A stretch of 64,000 nucleotides of DNA from a virus. The notes under the pieces were generated by a model. That model had not been told where the DNA came from, made no database searches, and saw only the letters and a list, made by a program, of their open reading frames with translations. The stretch spans positions 1 through 64,000 of IMG/VR virus record IMGVR_UViG_3300009104_000012; one strand, given 5' to 3'. This document shows, piece by piece, positions 1-6,703 of this stretch (within the stretch, counting starts at the first letter, position 1; every line of letters begins with the position of its first letter). Made by a program: the position numbers and the translations under genes.

Positions 1-31
1 GGTTAGGGTTTTGTCTTACTTCATCTGCCAT
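1..31 (-). CDS. start of a gene cut by the window edge
   Basis: An ATG at 31-29 is preceded by a good ribosome binding site (GGAGA, about 5 bases upstream). It opens a frame reading M-A-D-E-V-R-Q-N-P-N before the window ends. It lies just downstream of rnh on the same strand, so it is probably the next gene of that operon. Ten residues are too few to name a product. Confidence 0.6.
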   Translation of the reverse strand, partial: MADEVRQNPN

Positions 32-52
32 TGTATCTCCAATTCAAATTGT

Positions 53-898
53 TTAAAAATCATTAATGTTAGTCATCATTGATTTCAGTTTATAGTTTAT
101 AAAGTACGGCAATAGTTTGGACCTATTAGGCACTTTATAGCTAGCATACCTATTTATAACCTGATTTTCTATCTCTTTTGGAATTTCAGTAAAGTCAATA
201 AGTTGTTTGTTTCTTTGGTAGTATTGTCTTGTTTCACTACCTAGTGGAATATCGTCTAATTTAGACCATTCTTCCAATCTCTTTTTATTAATAGGTCTTT
301 GTTTTTCTTTAGTTGTGAATATATCACTTGGTGATAGTATATTTGGTATACCATCTGACCTATCTCCTTTAATAATTTGTTGGTGTAAAAACTCTTCAGC
401 GTCCATATCTTCACCTATAAATCTCTTTAATATTGGACTATACTGATATACACCATCAAATTTTTGGAGTTGTATAAAATCTTTATCTCCTGAAATAATA
501 ATATATTTGTCTTCTTTTTGTTGTTTAACTAGTGTGGCAATTATATCATCTGCTTCAGCATTATCTACTGACAAAACCATATATGGTAAATTCTCAGCAA
601 TCTCTTCTTTGATATCCATTATCAATTTAAAAATATTGTCCCAATCTTGTCCTGATTTTTCTCTATTTGCTCTTCGTGTATGTTTGTAATGTGGAAATAC
701 CTTCCTACGCCAAGGAAACTCAGCGTCTGAACATAGTATTTGTTGACCAAACTCTTCTTTAAATTTCAAATTAAAACCTCTAATAGAGTTTAATACCATA
801 TGTCTCACCATTTCTTTATTTGGCTTAACATCATTTTTACCTCTGGTCTGTGCCATAAGGTTTGATATTAATACTTGATTAAGGTCTACTAAAATCAT
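53..898 (-). CDS. rnh: RNase H / 5'-3' flap exonuclease (T4 Rnh-like)
   Basis: This 281-residue protein resembles the T4 RNase H / FEN-1 family, which removes RNA primers and flaps from lagging-strand fragments. Visible family features are the N-terminal ILVDLNQ acidic strand, the basic KHTRRANR segment, the NAEADDIIA acidic cluster near residue 110 and the ISGDKDFIQL metal-site motif near residue 135. T4 Rnh is slightly longer (305 residues). Its ATG overlaps the stop of the upstream gene (ATGA), so the two are probably translationally coupled. In T4, rnh also sits near replication and late-transcription genes. Confidence 0.9.
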   Translation of the reverse strand: MILVDLNQVLISNLMAQTRGKNDVKPNKEMVRHMVLNSIRGFNLKFKEEFGQQILCSDAEFPWRRKVFPHYKHTRRANREKSGQDWDNIFKLIMDIKEEIAENLPYMVLSVDNAEADDIIATLVKQQKEDKYIIISGDKDFIQLQKFDGVYQYSPILKRFIGEDMDAEEFLHQQIIKGDRSDGIPNILSPSDIFTTKEKQRPINKKRLEEWSKLDDIPLGSETRQYYQRNKQLIDFTEIPKEIENQVINRYASYKVPNRSKLLPYFINYKLKSMMTNINDF

Positions 899-1173
899 TG
901 TTCGTCTCTCATCTTCTCTAATTCTTTATAAGTCTTATTTGGATTTTCTTTAGCAAGTTGGTGTAAATCTTTTTTTTTATTTAAGTGGTCTACAAACACA
1001 GCATTAGCTTTATCATAGTCCAGTTTTTCGTGAGCATATCTTTTTCTGTACCACTCTTTAAATTTTACATCTTTAAAATGCTCTACTATTTGAGCAGCAG
1101 ATACCTGGTCTGACCGAATACAATCAGCAAGGTCTTGGTATTTTTCTTCTTGCTTTTTACTTATCTTCGGCAT
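895..1173 (-). CDS. small lysine-rich protein of unknown function
   Basis: This 92-residue charged, probably helical protein has no domain I recognise. It overlaps rnh by 4 bases and the upstream gene by about 17, so it belongs to the same operon. In T4 this position next to rnh is occupied by dsbA and gene 33, but I see no motif that justifies calling either. Residues N-A-V-F-V-D-H-L-N are encoded by a 28-bp sequence that occurs again, in the same frame, in the lipoprotein gene at 4094-4570. Confidence 0.7.
   Translation of the reverse strand: MPKISKKQEEKYQDLADCIRSDQVSAAQIVEHFKDVKFKEWYRKRYAHEKLDYDKANAVFVDHLNKKKDLHQLAKENPNKTYKELEKMRDEQ
979..1006. repeat. 28-bp exact direct repeat, copy 1
   Basis: The 28 bases at 979-1006 are identical to 4328-4355, and the flanking bases differ. 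Both copies lie in minus-strand genes and are read in the same frame as NAVFVDHLN. An exact match of this length is not expected by chance in a 64-kb window. Confidence 0.95.
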
Positions 1174-1426
1174 TTTCTTTTACTCTTCTTTCAGCTTCTT
1201 TAATAATAGCGTGTGTATCAGACACGGTTAATTCAGGCATTTTACCTTCTTCTCTAATCTTATCCATTTCTTTTCTAACATATTCTTGATGTCTAGACTC
1301 TTTCATACCAGCAGCTAATTCTTCCTTCTCTTGTTCAAGTGTTTTTCTCATTTGTTGAGAAGGTGAATATATGTTAGTAAGTTGATTCTCTTCTAATATT
1401 TTTATTGTTTCTTTTTTCTTATTCAC
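1157..1426 (-). CDS. small coiled-coil-like protein of unknown function
   Basis: This 89-residue protein is rich in Glu and Lys with heptad-like spacing and is probably helical or coiled coil. The start is a GTG overlapping the preceding stop codon as GTGA, which suggests coupling to the upstream gene. No family is recognised. Confidence 0.65.
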   Translation of the reverse strand: MNKKKETIKILEENQLTNIYSPSQQMRKTLEQEKEELAAGMKESRHQEYVRKEMDKIREEGKMPELTVSDTHAIIKEAERRVKENAEDK

Positions 1427-1701
1427 TTTTTAACTTCAAATATAACCGTTGAATTACCATCATCATCAAAACCACTAGTCTTGAATATAAAATCTTTTCC
1501 ATATTCTTTTCCATCTAATCTGCCTTTTTGATTAGCATAGTTAGCTACTGCTTCAACTACATCATAACCAGCATTTAAACCACCACCTTCGCCATACTCT
1601 TCATTAATTTCTCTTGAATACGACTCTCTATTTGATAGTGTACTGATTTTATGTTCAACTTCTGTACTATCTTTCCATTTATTTTTTACTTCGTATGCCA
1701 T
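1423..1701 (-). CDS. small acidic protein of unknown function
   Basis: This 92-residue protein has a Gly-rich segment (GEGGGLNAGYD) near the middle and a Lys-rich C-terminus. It starts at an ATG preceded by GAGG. A strong hairpin (1720-1740) lies just upstream of its ribosome binding site, separating it from the gene at 1759. No family is recognised. Confidence 0.65.
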   Translation of the reverse strand: MAYEVKNKWKDSTEVEHKISTLSNRESYSREINEEYGEGGGLNAGYDVVEAVANYANQKGRLDGKEYGKDFIFKTSGFDDDGNSTVIFEVKK

Positions 1702-1719
1702 AATTTCCTCATTGTATCT

Positions 1720-1740
1720 GGAGGCCCATAAAGGGCCTCC
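1720..1740 (-). terminator. strong intergenic hairpin, terminator-like without a T run
   Basis: A perfect 8-bp GC-rich stem (1720-1727 pairs with 1733-1740) closes a 5-base loop. It follows the stop of the gene at 1759 and precedes the next ribosome binding site. No run of T follows on the minus strand, so it may be a processing or mRNA-stabilising hairpin rather than a true intrinsic terminator. Confidence 0.55.
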
Positions 1741-1758
1741 AAATTGTGTTATTGCCTA

Positions 1759-2106
1759 TTATGCAACATTTGAGTAAGCATAATCTACGCCATATAGTTT
1801 AGTAATACCAGCAGCTATAATAGCTTTTGTTGGTGTACCAATTCTATAAGATGTACCATTAGCACATTTGTTAATATATATCATATTACCTTGCGCTCTT
1901 AGCTTATCAACCATCGCTCTAGGTGATTGTAAATCAAATCTGTTTCTTAAAGTTTTCCAAGAAACTGACTCTCCTCTATTCAAAAGATTTAATACCTTTT
2001 GAGTTTTAGAAAGTCTTTTACGACCTCTAGTAGAAACTGCTTTTTTAGCAACTTTTTTAACTACTAGTTCATCACCTTGAAATAGGTTTTTTATAGTTTT
2101 AAACAT
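1759..2106 (-). CDS. putative winged-helix DNA-binding protein
   Basis: The 115 residues start with a basic segment (KKVAKKAVSTRGRKRLSK). A helix-turn-helix-like stretch follows at about residues 35-70 (SKTQKVLNLLNRGESVSWKT, then LRNRFDLQSPRAMVDKLRAQ). A wing-like strand containing YRIG comes last. This pattern is typical of small phage regulators that bind DNA. It has its own ribosome binding site and is flanked by hairpins on both sides. DNA binding is inference from the fold-like pattern; a specific role is unknown. Confidence 0.65.
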   Translation of the reverse strand: MFKTIKNLFQGDELVVKKVAKKAVSTRGRKRLSKTQKVLNLLNRGESVSWKTLRNRFDLQSPRAMVDKLRAQGNMIYINKCANGTSYRIGTPTKAIIAAGITKLYGVDYAYSNVA

Positions 2107-2162
2107 ATTTTTCTCCTCTATGTTTAGTTTTCAAATCACTCATCCATTTTACAACCTGACAA

Positions 2163-2180
2163 GCAAGGCGATTCCGTAAA
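2163..2180. other. small hairpin after the 2190 gene
   Basis: ATTCC-GTAAA-GGAAT forms a short 5-bp stem just downstream of the stop codon of the gene at 2190-2684. No T tract follows. It could stabilise the mRNA end or be incidental. Confidence 0.3.
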
Positions 2181-2189
2181 GGAATTCTG

Positions 2190-2684
2190 TTATGATAAAT
2201 CAAAGTCTGGATCAAAATCTATAAATTCTCCAAATCCGTCCCTTGTATCATCTAATTCTTCTTTAAATTCACCTTTAATTGGTGTTCGTTTTCTTTTATC
2301 ATCTATCACGGTTCCATAATTTACCGTGGCAACTGGTCTTTGATTTTTATATCTTATCTGCACCATCTTATCTGCTAATTTCTGTGCTGGGTGTTCTACT
2401 GCAAAATCTCTATAAATCATACCCCTTAAACAATCAATAACTAATGCTAAGTCTGTTGTAAAAGTATGTACATTTGATTTCATACCCATTTGTACTAATC
2501 GTTTTAATAATTCTATTCCTATATCGTCAATTGAACCTTCAACAAATTCTTTTGTTTGTTCTAATTTAATTCTTCTAGCAGCCTCTGGATCAGGTCCAGT
2601 TTTATCTTTTCTTAATCTCTTATGTAATGGAAATATTACTACGTTGTCTTTAGGCTTGTCTTTATCGTTATCATTTTCCGTCAT
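2190..2684 (-). CDS. conserved-looking phage protein with acidic hydrophobic tail
   Basis: I choose the ATG at 2684 (164 residues) because AAGGTGAG sits about 6 bases before it; an alternative start lies at 2711. The N-terminus is charged, the middle is helical, and the last residues (GFGEFIDFDPDFDLS) are acidic and aromatic. T4 gp33 and gp55 bind the sliding clamp through acidic-hydrophobic C-termini, so a link to late transcription is conceivable. There is no sequence motif to support it, so I leave it as unknown. Confidence 0.7.
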   Translation of the reverse strand: MTENDNDKDKPKDNVVIFPLHKRLRKDKTGPDPEAARRIKLEQTKEFVEGSIDDIGIELLKRLVQMGMKSNVHTFTTDLALVIDCLRGMIYRDFAVEHPAQKLADKMVQIRYKNQRPVATVNYGTVIDDKRKRTPIKGEFKEELDDTRDGFGEFIDFDPDFDLS

Positions 2685-2949
2685 TGGTAATCTCACCTTT
2701 GTAATTGACAACGCCTTTATTATTTAAATATTCTATAAGTTGGTTATAACCACCAACTATCTCATCATCAATAACTATTTGTGGCATTGACCTTACTTTT
2801 TTGCCAATGGCTTCTTGTAAGGCGTCAACGCTTTCAAAGTCTTCAAGCTTTCGCTCGGTATACACAAGGCCAAGTCTAGTTAATAGATTCTTCGCCTTGG
2901 TACAATAGACACAATTATTTTTGCTATATACAACAATCTTATTGGTCAT
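2671..2949 (-). CDS. nrdC: glutaredoxin
   Basis: From the ATG at 2949 this is a 92-residue glutaredoxin fold. The redox motif C13-V-Y-C16 follows a first beta strand (KIVVYSKNNC), the cis-Pro segment SMPQIVID is present, and so is the C-terminal GGYNQL loop that binds glutathione. It would reduce the class I ribonucleotide reductase encoded at 19.9-24.4 kb. A longer reading exists upstream to 2991, but the ATG at 2949 overlaps the stop of the lipoprotein gene and gives the usual domain start. Confidence 0.9.
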   Translation of the reverse strand: MTNKIVVYSKNNCVYCTKAKNLLTRLGLVYTERKLEDFESVDALQEAIGKKVRSMPQIVIDDEIVGGYNQLIEYLNNKGVVNYKGEITNDGK

Positions 2950-3553
2950 CTGATTTATTAGAGTCTGCCACAAGTTTATCCCAAGCTTCATTAGCTTTTA
3001 GTTTAATATTGTGAGCGTCAACAGCGTCTGCTATATTATAAGCATACAGCTTGTTAAACTCTCCCATTGGTAGAGATAATCCTATCCATACTCTATAATA
3101 ACCATTTTTAGTTAATGTTACGTCTTGAGCAAATATCTCATAACCTCTAACTGGTGTATTTTTAATTATGTTCACTAGAGTTACCTCTACTTCACTAACC
3201 ACCGTTTTCGTATGAGTTTTACCTAATTCGGTAACAAACACTTTAGATTGTTTATTCATTTCACCTTTGATAATGTCAGCAAGTTCTGCTTTCGCTATCA
3301 TCTTACCTTTATCAATAGCAAGTTGAAGGTCTGGACTTACAGCCGTTGCAACTCCAAAAAGACACATTTTTTCATTGTCTTTTTTAGTCCAAGGGCTTAA
3401 ATTACAAGCCTTCTTCTCATCAAAGTCAGCCATATACCATTTTGGTACCGTGTTGACTATTTTAGATGTCTCACTTTTAATCTTATAGTTTCCTCCACTA
3501 CAAGCAGATAAAAGCGTTGTGAATAACAAACCAATTAATAGTTTTTTATACAT
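2939..3553 (-). CDS. LPP20-like lipoprotein
   Basis: This 204-residue protein has a lipoprotein signal peptide with the lipobox LLSAC (Cys18). A domain follows resembling the LPP20 / FlgO-type family, with PKWYM near residue 40, a GVATAVSPDLQLAI helix start, and a strand pair ending in YYRVWIGLSLP. Such proteins sit in the outer membrane of Gram-negative bacteria. A consensus sigma70 promoter lies 20-48 bases upstream (3573-3601), so it is probably expressed early. An envelope role during infection, such as receptor masking, is inference. Confidence 0.75.
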   Translation of the reverse strand: MYKKLLIGLLFTTLLSACSGGNYKIKSETSKIVNTVPKWYMADFDEKKACNLSPWTKKDNEKMCLFGVATAVSPDLQLAIDKGKMIAKAELADIIKGEMNKQSKVFVTELGKTHTKTVVSEVEVTLVNIIKNTPVRGYEIFAQDVTLTKNGYYRVWIGLSLPMGEFNKLYAYNIADAVDAHNIKLKANEAWDKLVADSNKSDDQ

Positions 3554-3698
3554 TTTTCACACTCCTAATCATATTATACAACAATTCTGCTAGCTTGTCA
3601 ACCAGGTCTTGGTCTTTAATATACTGACCTACGTCAGCAAACGACCAGCCATAAATTATCATACATAGGAGTAAGATTATGATTAAATTTCTAATCAT
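3546..3698 (-). CDS. 50-residue signal-anchor miniprotein
   Basis: The frame opens with an ATG at 3698, directly after the stop of the upstream gene, and ends by overlapping the LPP20-gene start. It encodes MIRNLIIILLLCMIIYGWSF followed by an amphipathic tail, which looks like a signal anchor or uncleaved signal peptide. The tail overlaps a perfect promoter for the next gene, so part of the reading frame may be incidental. Confidence 0.5.
   Translation of the reverse strand: MIRNLIIILLLCMIIYGWSFADVGQYIKDQDLVDKLAELLYNMIRSVKNV
3573..3601 (-). promoter_or_regulatory. consensus sigma70 promoter
   Basis: On the minus strand the -35 is TTGACA (3601-3596) and the -10 is TATAAT (3578-3573), with exactly 17 bases between them. 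The transcript would start about 10 bases before the LPP20-like lipoprotein gene. Both hexamers match the host sigma70 consensus perfectly. Confidence 0.88.
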
Positions 3699-4094
3699 TT
3701 ATCGTACCTCCCATTCTCCGTCCTTTGTTAGACATACTTTTCCGAACGATTTAAAAATATGCCCAGGTCTTGAATAAAACCTGCAATATTCTGGTGTTGT
3801 GATGTCTCTATAGTAGAATTGAGCAAACAATTCCCAATAACTTGGGCCTGATACTCCTTCTCTTCCATCACTACACTTTAGAATTTCTTTTTTAATAACG
3901 GTGTCCACACCATTAATATCTTTTTCTATAACCATTTGTACTTCTATAAAACAATAAGCATCCTGCTTATCATAATTAACTACTTTAGGGTAAGTAACCT
4001 TTTCTCCTCCGTGAGCATATTCCCACGTTAATAAAAATGTTATCATTAATAACATTGCAAATAACATTGCTTTAAAAATAAATCTCGGGTCCAT
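3699..4094 (-). CDS. small membrane-anchored protein
   Basis: From the ATG at 4094, which overlaps the preceding stop as TAATG, this is 131 residues. The N-terminus FIFKAMLFAMLLMITFLLTWEYA is a signal anchor. The exported part has four Cys residues (YCFIEV, LKCSDG, EYCRFY, KVCLTK) that could form two disulfides. Longer in-frame starts exist to 4133. No family is recognised; the neighbours are also exported proteins. Confidence 0.65.
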   Translation of the reverse strand: MDPRFIFKAMLFAMLLMITFLLTWEYAHGGEKVTYPKVVNYDKQDAYCFIEVQMVIEKDINGVDTVIKKEILKCSDGREGVSGPSYWELFAQFYYRDITTPEYCRFYSRPGHIFKSFGKVCLTKDGEWEVR

Positions 4095-4570
4095 TATGGT
4101 TTCTCTATCCATCTTCCATCTGGCATTTGACAAGCAGTACCAAATACTACTTCTCTATTCACATTACCAATACCAATCATAGGCCATTGACTTGTTATAT
4201 CAACCGTATGATCATAATCTTTACATTTGATTGCTTCAACCATATATGTTCTTGTTATATGAATTATTCCTGAATTTCCTGTTTTCTGATTGTACCAATT
4301 TGTATAACTTGCTCCATTTGGACTTACATTTAAGTGGTCTACAAACACAGCATTATGAATATCTTTATCTGAATTGTACATTATTTCTGCACCAGCCCAA
4401 GCACCTACTACAGCACAACCAGCAGCCATATAAGCACTTACATTTAATTGTTCTACACATACTGCTGTTGTTGTTGTGGCACCCATAATAGCACCTGTAT
4501 GTGTTCTTTGAGCACAATTAGTTAGTAATAAACTAACTAGTAAAATCCATATTATTTTTCCGAATTTCAT
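4094..4570 (-). CDS. small lipoprotein with glycine-zipper-like segment
   Basis: The ATG at 4570 follows AGGAAG at ideal spacing, so I prefer it to the frame opening at 4591. The signal peptide ends in the lipobox LLLTNC (Cys19). A Gly/Ala-rich stretch (AAGCAVVGAWAGAEI) could insert into or pack on a membrane. The protein also contains the NAVFVDHLN peptide encoded by the 28-bp repeat. It is probably an outer-membrane lipoprotein of unknown role, perhaps in superinfection exclusion. Confidence 0.7.
   Translation of the reverse strand: MKFGKIIWILLVSLLLTNCAQRTHTGAIMGATTTTAVCVEQLNVSAYMAAGCAVVGAWAGAEIMYNSDKDIHNAVFVDHLNVSPNGASYTNWYNQKTGNSGIIHITRTYMVEAIKCKDYDHTVDITSQWPMIGIGNVNREVVFGTACQMPDGRWIEKP
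4328..4355. repeat. 28-bp exact direct repeat, copy 2
   Basis: This copy is identical to 979-1006 and is read in the same frame (NAVFVDHLN) inside the lipoprotein gene. See copy 1. Confidence 0.95.
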
Positions 4571-4742
4571 CACAAACTTCCTGAGCGTCAACGCTCTTTA
4601 TCATATAATACTCTTCATTATTATCTATTACATATCGGTTCATCTTTTTTTCCTGCCAGAAAGTATTAGCTCTGGCAGTAATAGGTCTGATTAAATGTGT
4701 GCCGTCATTGGCACTTGTACATACAAAATCACCTTTTATCAT
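4533..4742 (-). CDS. 69-residue protein of unknown function
   Basis: This short soluble-looking protein overlaps the next gene by 38 bases and abuts the preceding one. It contains DGTHLIRPITARANTFWQEKKMNRYVI, suggesting a small alpha/beta fold. No family is recognised. Confidence 0.6.
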   Translation of the reverse strand: MIKGDFVCTSANDGTHLIRPITARANTFWQEKKMNRYVIDNNEEYYMIKSVDAQEVCDEIRKNNMDFTS

Positions 4743-4961
4743 TTAATTATTACCCCAATTAAATAAGTTTTTGATTTTCGCAATTGAATTAGCAACTTGG
4801 TTTTTGCCTTCTTGCCATTTCACTTTTTGAAATTCAACGGTTTCAGCTTTTTCATTAGCAAACCACTTGTTTATTTTATTAATTCTATCTTCTACAGGTC
4901 CTGCACTAGCAGTTCCAGCAAACATAACTAATAAAATTATTGACATTATTACTTTGTTCAT
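4743..4961 (-). CDS. small secreted protein
   Basis: The 72 residues have a classic cleavable signal peptide (MNKVIMSIILLVMFAGTASAG, cut after ASA). The remainder is a charged, helical tail ending in FNWGNN. It is probably a periplasmic phage product. It lies in a run of four exported proteins (2.9-5.0 kb). Confidence 0.7.
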   Translation of the reverse strand: MNKVIMSIILLVMFAGTASAGPVEDRINKINKWFANEKAETVEFQKVKWQEGKNQVANSIAKIKNLFNWGNN

Positions 4962-4969
4962 AAGCCTCC

Positions 4970-5230
4970 TTAATGTAATGTTCGATTGATATTATCTGGA
5001 ATATCAAAAGGTTTAATAGAGTCTCTACTATTATAAAATGACTCTACGAAATTATTAAAATCTTCTTCTTTCATTTCAGTTCTTAAAATTCTTAATGCTT
5101 GTCCTAACATTGTTGTTGCAACCATAACTGGTTGTTTTGTCTCAATAGCATTTTTAATAAACACATCAAAGAAATCGTTATATGCTATAACCTGTGGGTC
5201 TTTATTTTTTGTTGTCTTCTTCAATGTCAT
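4970..5230 (-). CDS. 86-residue helical protein of unknown function
   Basis: This soluble helical protein has no recognised motif. It overlaps the gene upstream (5202-5525) by 29 bases and is in the operon started by the promoter at 5557-5585. Confidence 0.65.
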   Translation of the reverse strand: MTLKKTTKNKDPQVIAYNDFFDVFIKNAIETKQPVMVATTMLGQALRILRTEMKEEDFNNFVESFYNSRDSIKPFDIPDNINRTLH

Positions 5231-5525
5231 CTTCGTTTTCCTGTTCTCTCATCTTCTCAGCATATGTCTTACCAAATACTGCCATATAAAAAGCGTCTCT
5301 TGGATTTGGTGCTGACCAAGTCTCTAATAATTTCTCAAAATTTATATTAAGATTCTCATAAACTCTTGGTTGTGATTTTTTTGTTTCTATGTGATCTTTA
5401 AAAAATTGTATTCTATTATCGTATGTTTCTTTTTTTCTTTTTTTACCTGTAGTTGTATTAATATCTTTATCGGCTGCTACTTTAAATTCTTGGAATATCA
5501 GCTCTTTATTGTATTGAAATGTCAT
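5202..5525 (-). CDS. 107-residue protein of unknown function
   Basis: This is the first gene after a perfect sigma70 promoter, with GGGAGATATG as ribosome binding site and start. It is rich in Lys and Glu, with an acidic C-terminal tail (EDDIEEDNKK). It is probably an early protein. No family is recognised. Confidence 0.7.
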   Translation of the reverse strand: MTFQYNKELIFQEFKVAADKDINTTTGKKRKKETYDNRIQFFKDHIETKKSQPRVYENLNINFEKLLETWSAPNPRDAFYMAVFGKTYAEKMREQENEDDIEEDNKK

Positions 5526-5538
5526 ATCTCCCTATTGT

Positions 5539-5706
5539 TTAATTGTTCAACTTACTATTATAATGGAAAACGCTTAAAATGTCAAGCCCGACTAAAAGCC
5601 CTATATTTACTACGTTTTCACGCCAGGAAAGTCTCTCCAAGCACGCTGGAACGCTTTTCCAAGCCGCTTGTGTATGTCTGTATGGCCCTTTTCCTAGCAA
5701 TTCCAT
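5539..5706 (-). CDS. possible 55-residue protein in a GC-richer patch
   Basis: An ATG one base after the upstream stop opens 55 codons (MELLGKGPYRHTQAAWKS...). It fills an otherwise empty 180-bp gap. Its base composition is visibly richer in G and C than the neighbours, with codons such as GCG, CGT and TCC. The last third overlaps the promoter at 5557-5585. It could be a real small gene of foreign origin or a non-coding spacer. Confidence 0.4.
   Translation of the reverse strand: MELLGKGPYRHTQAAWKSVPACLERLSWRENVVNIGLLVGLDILSVFHYNSKLNN
5557..5585 (-). promoter_or_regulatory. consensus sigma70 promoter
   Basis: The minus-strand -35 is TTGACA (5585-5580), the spacer is 17 bases and the -10 is TATAAT (5562-5557). 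It lies about 25 bases upstream of the ribosome binding site of the gene at 5202-5525 and probably drives the early genes from 5.5 to 3.7 kb. Confidence 0.9.
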
Positions 5707-5707
5707 A

Positions 5708-6181
5708 CTATTTGCCTATCTTACTTTCGTTCTCCAGTTGTATTGAAACATCTATATCTGACTCTTCTTTTTCTTTAACTTCTTTAAGTTGTTGCAAGTC
5801 ATCTACAGCAGAATCGGTATTACCATTCTGTATATTGTCAATTACATTTTGGATAACGTCTACTTCGTTATTAAAACCATTAATGTTCATAGTGTCCTCC
5901 TTATCTTGTTCTTTATCATAGTTCATTAATAAAATAATGTAGTGTACAGCCTTTAAAAGGTCATTTCTATTAAAACCTTTTTTCTTACCGTATCTCATTA
6001 AATACTTTATAGCATTTCCGTGGCAGAAGTCTCTACCAATATCTAAATCTGTTAAAACATCTTGGATTTGAGCACCAGATTTGGTCGTGTAATGTTGACC
6101 ATATGTTTCTTTTATATATTTTGTAATTTCGTTTAATGTTGTATCTTCGTTATATTTAAATTGTAATGTTGGTTTTCTCAT
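5708..6181 (-). CDS. DUF3310-like protein
   Basis: Residues about 45-95 contain FCHGNAIKYLMRYGKK followed by DLLKAVHYIILLM, which matches the DUF3310 family of phage proteins (often annotated as putative nucleotide-kinase-like). The C-terminal 60 residues are acidic and Gln/Asn-rich. Total length is 157 residues. The biochemical role of the family is not established. It overlaps the upstream gene by 4 bases. Confidence 0.75.
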   Translation of the reverse strand: MRKPTLQFKYNEDTTLNEITKYIKETYGQHYTTKSGAQIQDVLTDLDIGRDFCHGNAIKYLMRYGKKKGFNRNDLLKAVHYIILLMNYDKEQDKEDTMNINGFNNEVDVIQNVIDNIQNGNTDSAVDDLQQLKEVKEKEESDIDVSIQLENESKIGK

Positions 6182-6417
6182 TTGCCTCCTAGGTTTAATA
6201 TCATTTGTCCATTTTTTTCAGTTAAGGAACCGTGTTCTTTTTTTTCGTTTTCTTCTATATACTTTTCAAACTCATCAACTTCGTGTTGATACTTTTTAAG
6301 TAATTCTCTAATTTTACCTCTAGTAATAATCTTTGCTGGGTCATCATCTTTTGATTCAACCGTAAGCATTTTATGTAATAATTCTAATTGTTCTATAAAT
6401 TTTAATATTTCAATCAT
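6178..6417 (-). CDS. 79-residue coiled-coil protein
   Basis: This highly charged helical protein (KYQHEVDEFEKYIEENEKKEH) is probably a coiled coil. Its ATG overlaps the stop of the 50-residue membrane protein upstream as TAATG. Function unknown. Confidence 0.65.
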   Translation of the reverse strand: MIEILKFIEQLELLHKMLTVESKDDDPAKIITRGKIRELLKKYQHEVDEFEKYIEENEKKEHGSLTEKNGQMILNLGGK

Positions 6418-6569
6418 TAATCCGTATCTCCATCTTTATATAATTCATCTAATATACTTCTTTGTTTCTTTGGTTTAGGTTTACTGCCATAATGATATGC
6501 AATCGCAAACCCTATAATAGTTAATATTATACCAATTGTACCTAATCCTATTCCATAACCTAATGTCAT
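6417..6569 (-). CDS. 50-residue single-span membrane protein
   Basis: The ATG at 6569 is preceded by GGGAGA about 9 bases upstream. The Gly/Ile-rich membrane span (YGIGLGTIGIILTIIGFAIAY) is followed by a Lys-rich cytoplasmic tail. Both ends overlap neighbouring genes as TAATG, which supports a real translated gene. A promoter (6590-6618) sits directly upstream. Confidence 0.75.
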   Translation of the reverse strand: MTLGYGIGLGTIGIILTIIGFAIAYHYGSKPKPKKQRSILDELYKDGDTD

Positions 6570-6703
6570 TATTCAGTTCTCCCACTTATAATATACCATC
6601 TGAAGCCTTCGTTGTCAAGCATTTGTTTTAATTCCATAACTTTATCTTTGCTTCCATCAAATATAATATAATCGTTATATCTTCTGTATATTACTATTCT
6701 CAT
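6569..6703 (-). CDS. possible 44-residue protein
   Basis: The frame runs from an ATG at 6703 to a TAA overlapping the next start (TAATG). It encodes MRIVIYRRYNDYIIFDGSKD and onward, with alternating strands and helices and a soluble look. The ribosome binding site is weak, and the 3' half overlaps the promoter at 6590-6618. Moderate support only. Confidence 0.5.
   Translation of the reverse strand: MRIVIYRRYNDYIIFDGSKDKVMELKQMLDNEGFRWYIISGRTE
6590..6618 (-). promoter_or_regulatory. sigma70 promoter
   Basis: The minus-strand -35 is TTGACA (6618-6613), the spacer is 17 bases and the -10 is TATATT (6595-6590), one base off consensus. It would transcribe the membrane miniprotein at 6417-6569 and the genes that follow. 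Confidence 0.8.

Noticed and set aside
1-12. GGTTAGGGTTTT resembling a telomere repeat
   Set aside because: It is a single short occurrence inside the coding start of a phage gene, so it is coincidence.
151-158. TATAAATA inside rnh, and another at 61195-61202 inside gene 62
   Set aside because: Both are inside coding regions and not followed by a gene start at suitable distance. In so AT-rich a genome this octamer occurs by chance.
2190-2684. Identification as late sigma factor gp55 or co-activator gp33
   Set aside because: The acidic-hydrophobic tail fits a clamp-binding motif, but there is no recognisable sigma region 2 or gp33 pattern.
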